A stretch of 21,971 nt of DNA from an uncultured Clostridium sp. (GTDB lineage Bacteria > Bacillota_A > Clostridia > TANB77 > CAG-508): positions 1 to 21,971 of the forward strand of contig CAOJZU010000022.1 of the NCBI GenBank assembly GCA_948466265.1, in the 5' to 3' direction. The notes under the pieces were generated by a model. The model had not been told where the DNA came from. It did not search any database and worked only from the letters and a program-made list of their open reading frames with translations. Position numbers and translations under genes: made by a program. Positions 1 through 11,017 of the stretch are shown here, one piece after another; the first letter of the stretch is position 1, and each line of letters opens with the position of its first letter.

Positions 1-49
1 TGGTTTCCTTTTCTTCTTCCTTTTTTGCTATTTTTCTTATTGCATTTTT

Positions 50-78
50 ATCTTATATTTATTTTTTATCTTTGTCAA
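50..78 (-). promoter_or_regulatory. Possible sigma-A promoter for a gene left of the window
   Basis: Read on the minus strand there is a perfect -35 box TTGACA (plus positions 73-78), a 17-nt spacer and a weaker -10 box TAAGAT (plus 50-55). It lies just after the ispG stop and points out of the window, with a purine-rich AGGAAG stretch further on. It suggests that the next gene is transcribed separately from ispG. Confidence 0.4.
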
Positions 79-127
79 GTGTATTTTAAGAGAATTGTTA
101 TGCTTAATATAATTTTTGTAATCTAGT

Positions 128-1190
128 CTAAATCATATTTAATATCTCTTCCTTTAGCACTTCTACAATTTTCTCTTGGGGAACTTTTTTTATTACTTCA
201 CCTTTTTTAAATAAAAGCCCTTCTTTTATTCCACCTGCAATTCCAATATCCGCTTCTTTGGCTTCTCCGTGGTCCGTTTACTCCGGCATCCCATAACTGC
301 AACTGTAATATTTGCTTCTATTCCTTGAAGGAATTTTTCTATTTCTCTTGCAATTGGTATTAGATTTATTTGTGTTCTACCACATGTAGGACAAGATATA
401 AGTGTTGGAGACTTTTTATATAATCCACAATTTTTAAGAATTTCTTTTGCAACTTTTATTTCTTCCCTTGGATCATCTGATAATGATACTCTTAAAGTAT
501 TTCCTATTCCTTTTCTTAGCAAAAAACCGAAGTCCTATACTTGATTTTATTGTACCTGAAAAAACTGTTCCTGCTTCTGTTATTCCAATATGAAGTGGAT
601 AATTACATATTTCACTCATTTTCTCGTATGCTTCTATACACAAATCTAAATTTGTCGCTTTTAGTGATATACATATGTCATAAAAATTTAAATCTTCTAA
701 AATTTTTATATGTTTTACTGCACTTTCTACCATTCCATCTGCTGTAGGCTTCCCATTATACTTATCTAATATTTCTTGCTCAATGGAGCCAGAATTTACA
801 CCTATTCTTATTGGTATTTTCTTTTCTTTGCAAGCATTTACAACCGCTTCTACTCTCTCTCTACTTCCAATATTTCCAGGATTAATTCTTAATTTATCTA
901 CTCCCGCATTAATTGCTGTCAGTGCTATTTTATAATCAAAGTGTATATCTGCAACTATTGGTATATGTATTTTTTCTTTTATCTCTTTTATTGCTCTTGC
1001 ATCTTCCTCATCAAGACATGAAACTCTAACAACTTCACATCCAATGTTTTCCAAGCTTAATATTTGTTCTACTGTTTTATCTACATCTTTTGTTAAAGTA
1101 TTTGTCATAGATTGAATTACAACTTTGTTTTCTCCTCCAATCGTTACGTTTCCGCACCTTAATTTTTCTTGTATCTGTTCTTTTGGTCAT
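128..1190 (-). CDS. ispG: IspG (GcpE), 4-hydroxy-3-methylbut-2-enyl diphosphate synthase, needs four +1 steps at CGG
   Basis: IspG is the [4Fe-4S] enzyme that reduces methylerythritol cyclodiphosphate to HMBPP in the MEP isoprenoid pathway. The start ATG at 1190 follows AAAGGA by 8 nt and gives [20 protein letters not shown], a normal IspG N-terminus. The family marks [34 protein letters not shown] (cluster cysteines) and MGC-VNGPGEA are all present, but in different frames. In-frame CGG occurs at four places (C at 1154, 529, 285, 269); skipping one C at each gives one continuous 352-codon reading that ends at TAG 128-130, the usual IspG length. Two other CGG triplets (250-252 as GCG GAT; 274-276 as AAC GGA) are out of frame and need no correction. 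The gene follows mutS by 24 nt. Read conventionally it would be a broken gene. Confidence 0.93.
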
Positions 1191-1214
1191 TATATCCATC
1201 CTTTCTTGTTTAAT

Positions 1215-3835
1215 TTATGAAGCACTTTCTTTAAGACGAACTAGTATATTCATAGCATCAATTGGAGTAAGCTCATTTATATTTATTTTATCTAGTTCAT
1301 GTGCAATTTCTGCAATTTTATAATTATACATATCAAGTTGTCCGGCTAGATACTTTCTTTTCTTCTTTTTCTATATTCTTTTCTCCAAGCATACTTTTTC
1401 TTTCCAAATTCTTTAGAATATCTCTTGCATTTTTTAAAACTTCATTTGGAACTCCTGCAAGTTTTGCAACATGTATTCCATAGCTTTCATCTGTTCCTCC
1501 AGATACTATCTTTCTTAAAAAGATTACATCTTCTCCTTTTTCTTTTACCGCAACAGAATAATTTTTTATACCATCTAACATATTTTCTAATTTCGTAAGC
1601 TCATGATAGTGAGTTGCAAAAAGAGTTTTTGCTCCACATTTATCTTTATCTGCAACATATTCTGCAACTGCCCATGCAATTGAAAGTCCATCATATGTAG
1701 ATGTTCCTCTTCCTATTTCGTCTAATATTACCAAACTATTTTCTGTTGCATTATTTAATATATTTGCAACTTCCATCATTTCTACCATAAATGTACTTTG
1801 TCCCTGACTCAAGTCATCTGATGCTCCGTACTCTTGTAAAAATTTTATCTACGACACCAATTTTAGCAGAGTCTGCTGGTACAAAAGAACCAATTTGTGC
1901 CATTATAGTAATTAATGCTACTTGTCTCATATATGTAGATTTACCTGCCATATTAGGTCCAGTTATTATTCCGAAGCCTACTATCATCCTTATTCATATA
2001 TGTATCATTTGGAACGAAGCTTCCGAGAAGACATCATTTTTTCTATTACTGGATGTCTTCCCTTTCTTATATCTATTTCCCCACTATTATTTACGGTTGG
2101 TCTTACATAATTTAGGCTTTCTGCAACCTCTGCAAATGAAGAAAGTACATCGAGCTGTGCAATTATTTCTGCTGCTTCTTGTATCCTATTTAGTTCTTGT
2201 TCAATTTTATCTCTAATTTCTAAAAATAGTTTATACTCTAAACTAACTAGTTTTTCTTCTGAACCGAAGTATAGTATCTTCTATTTCTTTTAATTCCTCT
2301 GTTATATATCTTTCACCATTTGTTAAGGTTTGTTTTCTTACAAATCTATCAGGTACAAGTTTTAAATTTGATTTTGTAACTTCTATATAATAACCAAATA
2401 CTTTATTAAATCCAATTTTTAAATTTTTTATTCCTGTTTCTTCTCTTTCCTTGGCTTCTAAATTTATAAGCCAAGTTTTTCCGGTCAGTACTTGCTGATT
2501 TTAATTTATCTACTTCTTCATTATATCCTTTTTTTATAATGTTTCCGTTCTGTTATAGTCATACCTGGCTCTTCTATTATTGCTCTTTCTATTAAATCAT
2601 ATATGTCTGTTAACTCATCTAAATTCTCATACATTGATTTTAACAAACTAGAATTTACATCTTTTAGTAACTTTTTTAATCCTGGAAGTTTCTTAACAGA
2701 AGATTTAAGTGATAACATATCTCTTGCATTTGCATTGCCAAAAGCAATTTTTCCTGCAATTCTTTCTATATCAAAAATTTGCTTTAAGCTATCTATTATA
2801 TCTCCTTTTAGCATCATATCTTTTTTTAATTCGTCTACTGAATCTAATCTTTGATTTATTTCAGTTGTACCTATTAATGGATCATTTATCCATCTTCTTA
2901 AAAGTCTCCCTCCCATTGATGTTGAAGTTTTATCAAGTACCCAAAGAAGAGTTCCTTTTTTTCCCTTATCTCTCATTCTTTCTGTCAATTCTAAATTTCT
3001 TCTTGCATTAATATCAAGTGCAACATATTTTTCACTATTATATATTTTGATAGCTTTTATATTTTCTATTTCCACTTTTTGGGTTTGCTTTATATATTCT
3101 AAAAGTCCATTTATACTAGCAATTGCAAATTCTTTTTCTTCTAATTTTTTTAAGCTTTCTCCTTTATCATCTACAATATCATATTTTTCTTTTAAACTTT
3201 GTATATTTATTTTAAAGTTTTCTTCTCCTAGATTTGAAATATATGAATCTATTCTTTCTCTTATTTTTTGGATTTCATCTTGACTTGCATATAACATATC
3301 ATTTACTACAATTTCAGCTGGACTATATCTTGCAATTTCGTCTAATAGTTTTACAAAGTTATGCGTAGATTTAATTTCACTACTTAGAAAGTCTCCAGTT
3401 GATATGTCGCATACAGCTATTCCAAAATATATTCCTTGTTTATATATTGACATTATATAATTATTTTTCTTCTCTTCTAATAAATTATCTTCTAATACTG
3501 TCCCTGGTGTTACAACTCTTATAACTTCTCTTTTTACCATTCCCTTTGCTTGCTTAGGGTCTTCTACTTGCTCACATATTGCAACTTTATAGCCTTTTTC
3601 TATTAATTTTGCAATATACATATTTGCTGCATGAAATGGCACTCCGGCACATTGGTGCTCTTGTCTCTTGTCCGCAATCTTTACCTGTTAACGTTATTTC
3701 TAGTTCTCTTGATGCAGTTTTTGCATCTTCAAAAAACATTTCATAGAAGTCACCTAATCTATAAAATAATATACAGTCTTTATATTCTTCTTTTGTATCT
3801 AAATAATGTTGCATCATTGGGGTATATTGTCCCAT
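1215..3835 (-). CDS. mutS: MutS DNA mismatch repair ATPase, needs eight +1 steps at CGG
   Basis: MutS recognises mismatches and starts repair with MutL. The start ATG at 3835 lies 2 nt after the miaB stop and follows AAGGTGG. In order one sees the mismatch-binding GDFYEMF, LTGKDCG, the connector and core domains, Walker [28 protein letters not shown], the [12 protein letters not shown]alker B region, FATHYHEL and the C-terminal helical tail ending LKESAS. The gene falls into pieces in the standard reading. Eight in-frame CGG codons (C at 3646, 2547, 2483, 2266, 2025, 1973, 1828, 1344) mark every break; dropping one C at each gives 870 aa, a normal MutS length, ending at TAA 1215-1217. Two further CGG triplets (1548-1550 as GCG GTA; 3672-3674 as TGC GGA) are out of frame and undisturbed. 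No other lesion is needed. If CGG were simply arginine the protein would stop early, and the strain would lack MutS. Confidence 0.95.
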
Positions 3836-3837
3836 TA

Positions 3838-5218
3838 CTATTTTTCCACCTTTCCTTGTAAATACCACATATGATCTTCTGTGATTTCTACTTCTACTGT
3901 CTTGTCTATTAAATCCTCTTGACCTTCAAAAATAACTACTTTATTTGTTTCAGTTCTTCCGTGTAAGCATATACTTATTTGTCTTACTTCTTCCTTCTAC
4001 TATTATTTTTTGTTTTGTTCCAATATACTTTTTATTGTTCTCTGGCACCTGACTTTCTACAAGTTCTTTCAGTCTATTAAATCTTTTATGTTTTATTTCT
4101 TCATCTATTTGGTCTTCCATTTTATCTGCAGGAGTTCCTTTTCTTCTTGAATATATAAACATATATACTTGTTCAAAGTTTACTTTTCGAACTACTTCTA
4201 ATGTATCTTCAAAATCTTCTTCTGTTTCACCTGGAAATCCTACTATGATATCGGTTGAAAATACTACTTCTGGTATTTCTTTTTTGATTTTATCTACTAA
4301 TTCTAAAAAGCTTTCCTTTGTATGCTTTCTATTCATTCTTTTTAGTATATTTGTACTTCCTGATTGAAGTGGCAAATGTAATATTTTGCATACCTTTGAG
4401 CTTTCCTTTATTGCCATTATTACATCATCTGTAAAGTCTTTTGGGTGAGGTGATATAAATCTTATTCTCTCTATTCCTTGTATTTTTTGTACTTCTCTTA
4501 AAAGGTTTGAAAATTTATATCCATTTCCTCCATTATATGAATTTACATTTTGACCAAGCAAAGTTACTTCCTTATATCCTTTGCTTGCTAATTCTTTTAT
4601 TTCTTTTAAAATATCTTCGGGTTTTCTGCTTCTTTCTCTTCCTCTTACATATGGAACTATGCAATATGTACAGTAATTATCACACCCATACATAATTGTA
4701 ACAAGTGCTCTTATATTGTCTTCTCTTTTTATTGGTATTCCTTCATAAATATCTCCATCTATGTCTAATACATCTTGTACTTTTTCTTTTTTGCAAAGTG
4801 ATTTGTATAAATCTTCTGGAAATTTATTTATTGTATGTGTGCCAAAGATTATATCAAAATATGGATAGCTTTTATTTAATTTTTCTTGTATGTGTTTTTC
4901 TTGCATCATACAACCACCAATAGCAATAATACTCCCTGTCTGTTTTTTATAAGTTTTTAATTCTCCTAAATTTCCAAATAGCTTATCTTCTGCATTTTCT
5001 CTTATGCAGCATGTATTAAATAAAATTAGGTCTGATTTTTTTGGGTCTTCACATTTCGTATACCCCATTTTTTCTATCATTCCTGAAAGTTTTTCAGAAT
5101 CATTTTCATTTAGCATACATCCCATTGTAAGGATATTATATTTTAGGTCTTTTCCTTCATTTAATTTGCAAACTTTATCTATATACTCATTCTCTTTTTT
5201 AAATTCTAATATTTCCAT
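3838..5218 (-). CDS. miaB: MiaB, tRNA-2-methylthio-N6-dimethylallyladenosine synthase, one +1 step at CGG near the end
   Basis: MiaB is a radical-SAM methylthiotransferase that adds a methylthio group to i6A37 of tRNAs reading codons beginning with U. The N-terminal MTTase domain carries the auxiliary-cluster cysteines C34 (TMGCMLNEN), C70 (FNTC) and C103 (GGCM). The radical-SAM motif CDNYCTYC is at C179, C183 and C186, followed by a TRAM domain. The 0-frame ends inside the TRAM domain (LTRKN, stop). The single in-frame CGG (C at 3961) precedes this; skipping it gives [11 protein letters not shown] and a tail ending GKVEK at TAG 3838-3840, 459 aa in total, the family length. It lies 22 nt after pyrB and 2 nt before mutS, so these are probably co-transcribed. 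MiaB itself modifies tRNAs and affects reading-frame maintenance in other bacteria, which is of interest here. Confidence 0.95.
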
Positions 5219-5240
5219 GTATTTTATCTTTTCTCTTTTC

Positions 5241-6143
5241 TTAATCTCTATCTAATACTTGCATTAGTAGTGCCATACGTACATATAGACCGTTATGTGC
5301 TTGTTCAAAATAGCATGCTCTTGGGTCGTCATCTACTTCTTCGCTTATTTCTATTACTCTTGGTAATGGATGAAGTAAAATTGTATCCTTAGAAAATTTG
5401 TCTAGTACTTTTTGATCTATTATGAATTCTTCTTTTCCAAAATCTCCTTCAAATCTTTCTGCTTGAATTCTAGTATGATATATTATATCTAAATCTTTTG
5501 GAAGTTCATCAAAACTATTACATTTCTTATATTCTATTCCTTTTTGCTTTAACATTTCTATGTATTCTTCTGGAAGTGCAAATGCTTCTTTGCTCAAACC
5601 ATATATTTCTATATTTTCAAATAATGATAAAAGTTTTATAAGTGAATGTATTGTTCTTCCATATTTAAGGTCTCCTAAAATTGCAACTTTTAAATTATTA
5701 AGTCTTCCCTTTTTTTCTCTTATTGTATAAAGGTCTAAAAGTGCTTGTGTTGGGTGTTCTCCTTTTCCTGCTCCTGCATTTAGTATTGGTATTTTGTCAG
5801 CTCTTGCAGCTTCTACTGCTGATGTATCCGATTTATGTCTTATTACCATAGCATCTGCATATCCTGCAATAACTTTTACTGTATCTTCTATTGTTTCTCC
5901 TTTTGCAGCTGAAGAAAACTCTCCTGCATTTTCTGTTGTAATTATTTTTGCTCCAAGCTTTAATGCAGCTGTTTCAAATGATAATCTTGTCCTTGTACTT
6001 GGTTCATAAAACATAATAGCAATTATTTTGTCTTCTAATCTATTTTCATATTTTTTTGGGTTTTTTTGAATTTTGTAAGTTAAATCAAATAATTCTTCTA
6101 AACTTTCTTTTGTGTATTGGTCACTACTTAATACATGTTTCAT
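5241..6143 (-). CDS. pyrB: PyrB, aspartate carbamoyltransferase catalytic chain
   Basis: This enzyme condenses carbamoyl phosphate and aspartate in de novo pyrimidine synthesis. The 300-residue protein has the carbamoyl-phosphate loop PSTRTRLSFE at about 48-57, HPTQALLDLYT at 130-140, and the C-terminal HPLPRVIEI and NGLYVRMALL segments. The start ATG at 6143 follows AAAAGGAG. The gene is intact in one frame. Its two CGG triplets (5290-5292 as AAC GGT, 5828-5830 as TCG GAT) are both out of frame, so the lack of a break fits the CGG rule seen in its neighbours. No pyrI or other pyrimidine gene is next to it; miaB follows after 22 nt. Confidence 0.96.
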   Translation of the reverse strand: MKHVLSSDQYTKESLEELFDLTYKIQKNPKKYENRLEDKIIAIMFYEPSTRTRLSFETAALKLGAKIITTENAGEFSSAAKGETIEDTVKVIAGYADAMVIRHKSDTSAVEAARADKIPILNAGAGKGEHPTQALLDLYTIREKKGRLNNLKVAILGDLKYGRTIHSLIKLLSLFENIEIYGLSKEAFALPEEYIEMLKQKGIEYKKCNSFDELPKDLDIIYHTRIQAERFEGDFGKEEFIIDQKVLDKFSKDTILLHPLPRVIEISEEVDDDPRACYFEQAHNGLYVRMALLMQVLDRD

Positions 6144-6255
6144 TTTTAGATTCTCCTTTTATTTACAATTTTTTTAATTATATTACAAACATATCTTAAT
6201 TTCAACTTTTTTTCTTTGTTTTTATCACTTTTTTCGTAGGTCTTCATAATATATA

Positions 6256-6272
6256 TTAAGCATATAGCTTAA
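6256..6272. promoter_or_regulatory. Palindrome TTAAGC-N5-GCTTAA upstream of the 6292 gene
   Basis: A perfect 6-bp inverted repeat with a 5-nt centre lies between the divergent pyrB and 6292 genes, about 20 nt before the latter's start codon and overlapping the region just before its ribosome binding site. It could be an operator or part of an RNA hairpin. I have no assignment for the binding protein. Confidence 0.3.
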
Positions 6273-6291
6273 GAAAGGATGAAACAAAATT

Positions 6292-6756
6292 ATGGAATAT
6301 GAAAATAACAAAGAAAAATGCCCTATCGTAGAAGTAGATGGCTTTATTGAAACTGGTAAACAATTTGATATTGAAATCAATTTACCTGAAGATGAACGTA
6401 ATGTAATATATGGTGTAATAAAAGATTGTTATCATGAACCAGTAAGAGACGCTGTTGTTAAACTTGTAGAGTTAGACTGCGATAAAGGTGAAGATATTAG
6501 AAAACCTGTATCTCATACTTTTACAGATGAATATGGTGAATTTGTATTTGGACCTTTATGTCCTGATAAGAAATACGCTATTGACATTTGGGCTAACAAA
6601 GTTAGAAATATGAAGATATGTGCAAAATGCTCTAGAAAGGGTAAATGTTTAAAAGGCGTAAAGATGGATCAATGTGATAAATATATTGAAAAAAATCCTT
6701 GCGATATAAAAGACGAAGAACCTGATTGTGGATGCAATATGCCACCTCGTGGATAG
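6292..6756 (+). CDS. Small carboxypeptidase-regulatory-like (transthyretin-like) domain protein
   Basis: This 154-residue protein starts at ATG 6292 after GAAAGGATG. The centre (about residues 36-110) reads as a beta-sandwich of the carboxypeptidase-regulatory/SpaA-like type: YGVIKDCYHEPVRDAVVKL, then TDEYGEFVFGPLCPDKKYAI. The C-terminal third is cysteine-rich (CAKCSRKGKC, CDKYIEKNPC, CGC), which could bind metal or form crosslinks. There is no signal peptide or membrane segment, so it is probably cytosolic, or perhaps a spore-associated protein; that last point is only a guess from its position facing spo0A. The gene has no in-frame CGG and is followed by a strong terminator shared with spo0A. 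Confidence 0.75.
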   Translation: MEYENNKEKCPIVEVDGFIETGKQFDIEINLPEDERNVIYGVIKDCYHEPVRDAVVKLVELDCDKGEDIRKPVSHTFTDEYGEFVFGPLCPDKKYAIDIWANKVRNMKICAKCSRKGKCLKGVKMDQCDKYIEKNPCDIKDEEPDCGCNMPPRG

Positions 6757-6760
6757 TTTT

Positions 6761-6788
6761 AAGCAGGCGTCCAAACCGACGCCTGCTT
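6761..6788. terminator. Bidirectional rho-independent terminator between the 6292 gene and spo0A
   Basis: An 11-bp perfect stem, AAGCAGGCGTC (6761-6771) with GACGCCTGCTT (6778-6788), encloses a 6-nt loop. It is followed by a T-rich run on the plus strand and TTAAAAC on the minus strand. It serves two convergent genes. It is one of the most GC-rich stretches in the area, as expected for a terminator. Confidence 0.9.
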
Positions 6789-6800
6789 CTTTATTAATTC

Positions 6801-7621
6801 TTATGCACTCTTTAATTCTAGCCTTATTTTGTCTCCGTATCATTGCGATAAACTCCGAGTTAGTAGGTTTTCCGTTTTGCTGCTGAAACAGTATATCCAA
6901 ATATACTCTCAACTGTCTCTCCATCTCCTCTACCCCATGCAACTTCTATAGCATGACGAATTGCTCTTTCTACACGACTAGGTGTTGTTTTGTACCTTTT
7001 AGCTATTTCTGGATAAAGCTGTTTTGTTATTTGATTTATTATATCTATATCATTTACTACCATCATTATTGCTTCTCTTAAATATTGGTAACCTTTAATA
7101 TGTGCAGGTACACCAATTTCATGAATAATATTTGTAACTAATGCTTCTAAATTTTCTGCTTCATTTTTCCTATCAGGTAGAATTTCTATGTATGGTGTTT
7201 TTAACTCTTTACTAGATGTTATACTCTTGAATGTTGTTGGTTTATAAAACTTAAGTTCTTTAATTCTCCTAATAAGTAAATCAATGTCGAAAGGCTTTAC
7301 TATATAATATTGTGCTCCAAGTTCTATTGCTCTTGTAGTAATTTTATCTTGCCCTACTGCTGACAACACTATACATAATGGTTTTTTGTCTATATCAGAA
7401 CTTTTTATCTTTTCTAATACTCCTAAGCCATCTAGTCTTGGCATTATAACATCTAAAATTGCTACATCAGGTTTTGTGTTATTTATCATTTCTACTGCTT
7501 CCATTCCATCTTGCGCAATACCAATAACTTCCATCCCTTCTTCTTTTTCAATACATGTTGTTAATGTTCTAGCAAAATCAACATTATCATCTGCTACCAA
7601 AATCGACAATTTCTCTTTCAC
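6801..7621 (-). CDS. spo0A: Spo0A, master regulator of sporulation, last helix reached through two +1 steps at CGG
   Basis: Spo0A is the phosphorelay response regulator that commits the cell to sporulation. The likely start is GTG at 7621, 10 nt after AAAGGAGG. The receiver domain shows the acidic pair D11-D12 (LVADDN), phospho-acceptor D57 ([13 protein letters not shown]) and the conserved K in YYIVKPFD. The DNA-binding domain shows [19 protein letters not shown], the recognition segment [18 protein letters not shown] and FGYT. In the standard frame it ends abruptly at AAA CGG AAA ACC TAC TAA. Skipping the C at 6874 gives [12 protein letters not shown], and skipping the C at 6837 in a second in-frame CGG gives [11 protein letters not shown], which is the canonical Spo0A C-terminus, for 272 aa in total. 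One out-of-frame CGG (6855-6857, as TCG GAG) is unaffected. The tail contains a helix conserved in the family. Confidence 0.96.
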
Positions 7622-7780
7622 TTTTTTAATTCCTCCTTTGTTAAAATTTGTAAATTTTTTCCATTTTTGTATTATAATCCTTTTTCCAATTTTTGGCAAT
7701 AGATTTTTAGAAATTTTATTCAATTTTATTGTTTTTTTACAACTTTTTTAAGGCGAATTTTATCACATTTTATCATACTT

Positions 7781-9655
<1,875 letters not shown>

Positions 9656-9735
9656 AATTAATATTTTCCTTTCAGTATCATATATTTAATTATACAATAT
9701 TTACAAGATGTAATCAAAGTTTTTTGGTATTTTTG

Positions 9736-9766
9736 TAATATTTGTAAATTATTCCTAATATACATT
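9736..9766 (+). promoter_or_regulatory. Likely sigma-E (mother-cell) promoter of spoIVA
   Basis: The -35 element TAATATT (9736-9742) and the -10 element TATACATT (9759-9766) match the sigma-E consensus (kmATATT and CATACAhT) at nearly all positions. They are separated by 16 nt, about one more than typical. The position, about 45 nt before the spoIVA ATG, and the known membership of spoIVA in the sigma-E regulon support the call. Confidence 0.5.
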
Positions 9767-9811
9767 AGTAAAGTTAATTGTACAAACATTTATTGTGTGG
9801 AGGTTAAAAAC

Positions 9812-11017
9812 ATGGAAAATTTAAGCTTATATCAGGATATACAGTCTCGAACTGATGGCGATATATATATTGGAGTTGTAGGTCCTGTTAGAACTGGAAA
9901 ATCGACATTTATAAAACGATTTATGGACTTACTCGTTATTCCAAATATTGAGAACGAATACAAAAAGGAACGAGCTCAAGATGAATTACCACAAAGTGCT
10001 GCTGGTCGTACTATAATGACTACTGAGCCAAAATTTGTTCCTAATGAAGCAATTGAAATCACTCTAGGAGATAATATTCGCTTTAAAACAAGATTGGTTG
10101 ACTGTGTAGGCTATTTAGTAAACAATGCTATTGGATATTTAGAAGATGATGTTCCAAGAATGGTAAAAACTCCGTGGTCAGATGAGGAAATTCCTTTTGA
10201 AACTGCAGCTGAGCTTGGTACAACAAAAGTTATTTCTGAACATTCTACAATTGGAATTTTAGTTACTACTGATGGAAGTATCACAGATATCCCAAGAGAA
10301 GATTACATTAGAGCTGAGGAAAGAGTTGTATCTGAACTTCAAGCTTTAAATAAACCTTTTGTAATTGTATTAAATAGTGAAGACCCTTCTTCTTCATATA
10401 CTCTTGAACTTGCAAGAAAACTTGAAGAAAAATATGGTGTATCTGTGCTTCCTACTGACTGTTCTAACTTATCTATAGATGATATTAATGATATGTTTGG
10501 TAAATTATTATACGAATTCCCAATAGAGCAAATGAATATTTCTTTACCAAAATGGGTAGATAGTCTATCTGATGAGCATTGGCTAAGGAAAGAAATCTTT
10601 AATGAAATAAAAGAAGCATTTAGCAATATTTCTGTTTTAAAGCAAATAAATGATAGTCTATCTAGTATAAAAACTACTGAAATAATTGAAAGTTCTTCTC
10701 TTTCTGAAATAAATCTTGGTAATGGTAATGTTAGTATCAATATTACACTTAAAGAGCATTTATTCTATCAGGTATTAACAGAAATGACAGGTGTTTCAGT
10801 ATCTGATGAAGGCGATTTATTCTCTTGTCTTACTTCTCTTGCCGAAACTAAGAAAGAATATGATAAGATTGCATATGCTTTAGAAGAAGTTAAAGCTAAA
10901 GGTTATGGAATAGTTACTCCATCTGCTGAAGAATTGATTTTAGATGAGCCTGAAATGGTAAAACAAGGTTCTAGATATGGAGTAAAATTAAAAGCTAAAG
11001 CACCAAGTATACACATA
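9812..11017 (+). pseudogene. spoIVA: SpoIVA, stage IV sporulation ATPase, N-terminal 402 codons; split by the recombinase element
   Basis: SpoIVA is the mother-cell ATPase that polymerises on the forespore surface as the coat basement layer. The ATG at 9812 follows GGAGG by 8 nt. The P-loop GPVRTGKST is at residues 24-32, followed by RTIMTTEPKFVP, the Walker B region LVDCVGY and the full middle domain, then SRYGVKLKAKAPSIHI at the start of the C-terminal domain. Homology ends there, at about 11017. The frame runs on into unrelated element sequence to a stop at 11183-11185, giving a 457-aa chimera. The roughly 90 C-terminal residues, which include the membrane-localising end in Bacillus, are missing and not found elsewhere in the window. 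The undamaged remainder suggests a gene reconstituted by excision rather than a decaying pseudogene. It has no in-frame CGG. Confidence 0.9.

Noticed and set aside
1215..3835. mutS as a pseudogene (mutator strain)
   Set aside because: Apart from the eight CGG steps there are no other frameshifts, stops or lost motifs over 870 codons, and neighbouring essential genes show the same pattern.
6649..6942. Separate 97-aa minus-strand ORF at the end of spo0A
   Set aside because: Its useful part ([12 protein letters not shown]) is the Spo0A tail in the +1 frame; the rest is out-of-frame translation.
10339..10740. Minus-strand ORF opposite spoIVA
   Set aside because: It is a shadow of the well-supported spoIVA frame with no ribosome binding site or recognisable domain.
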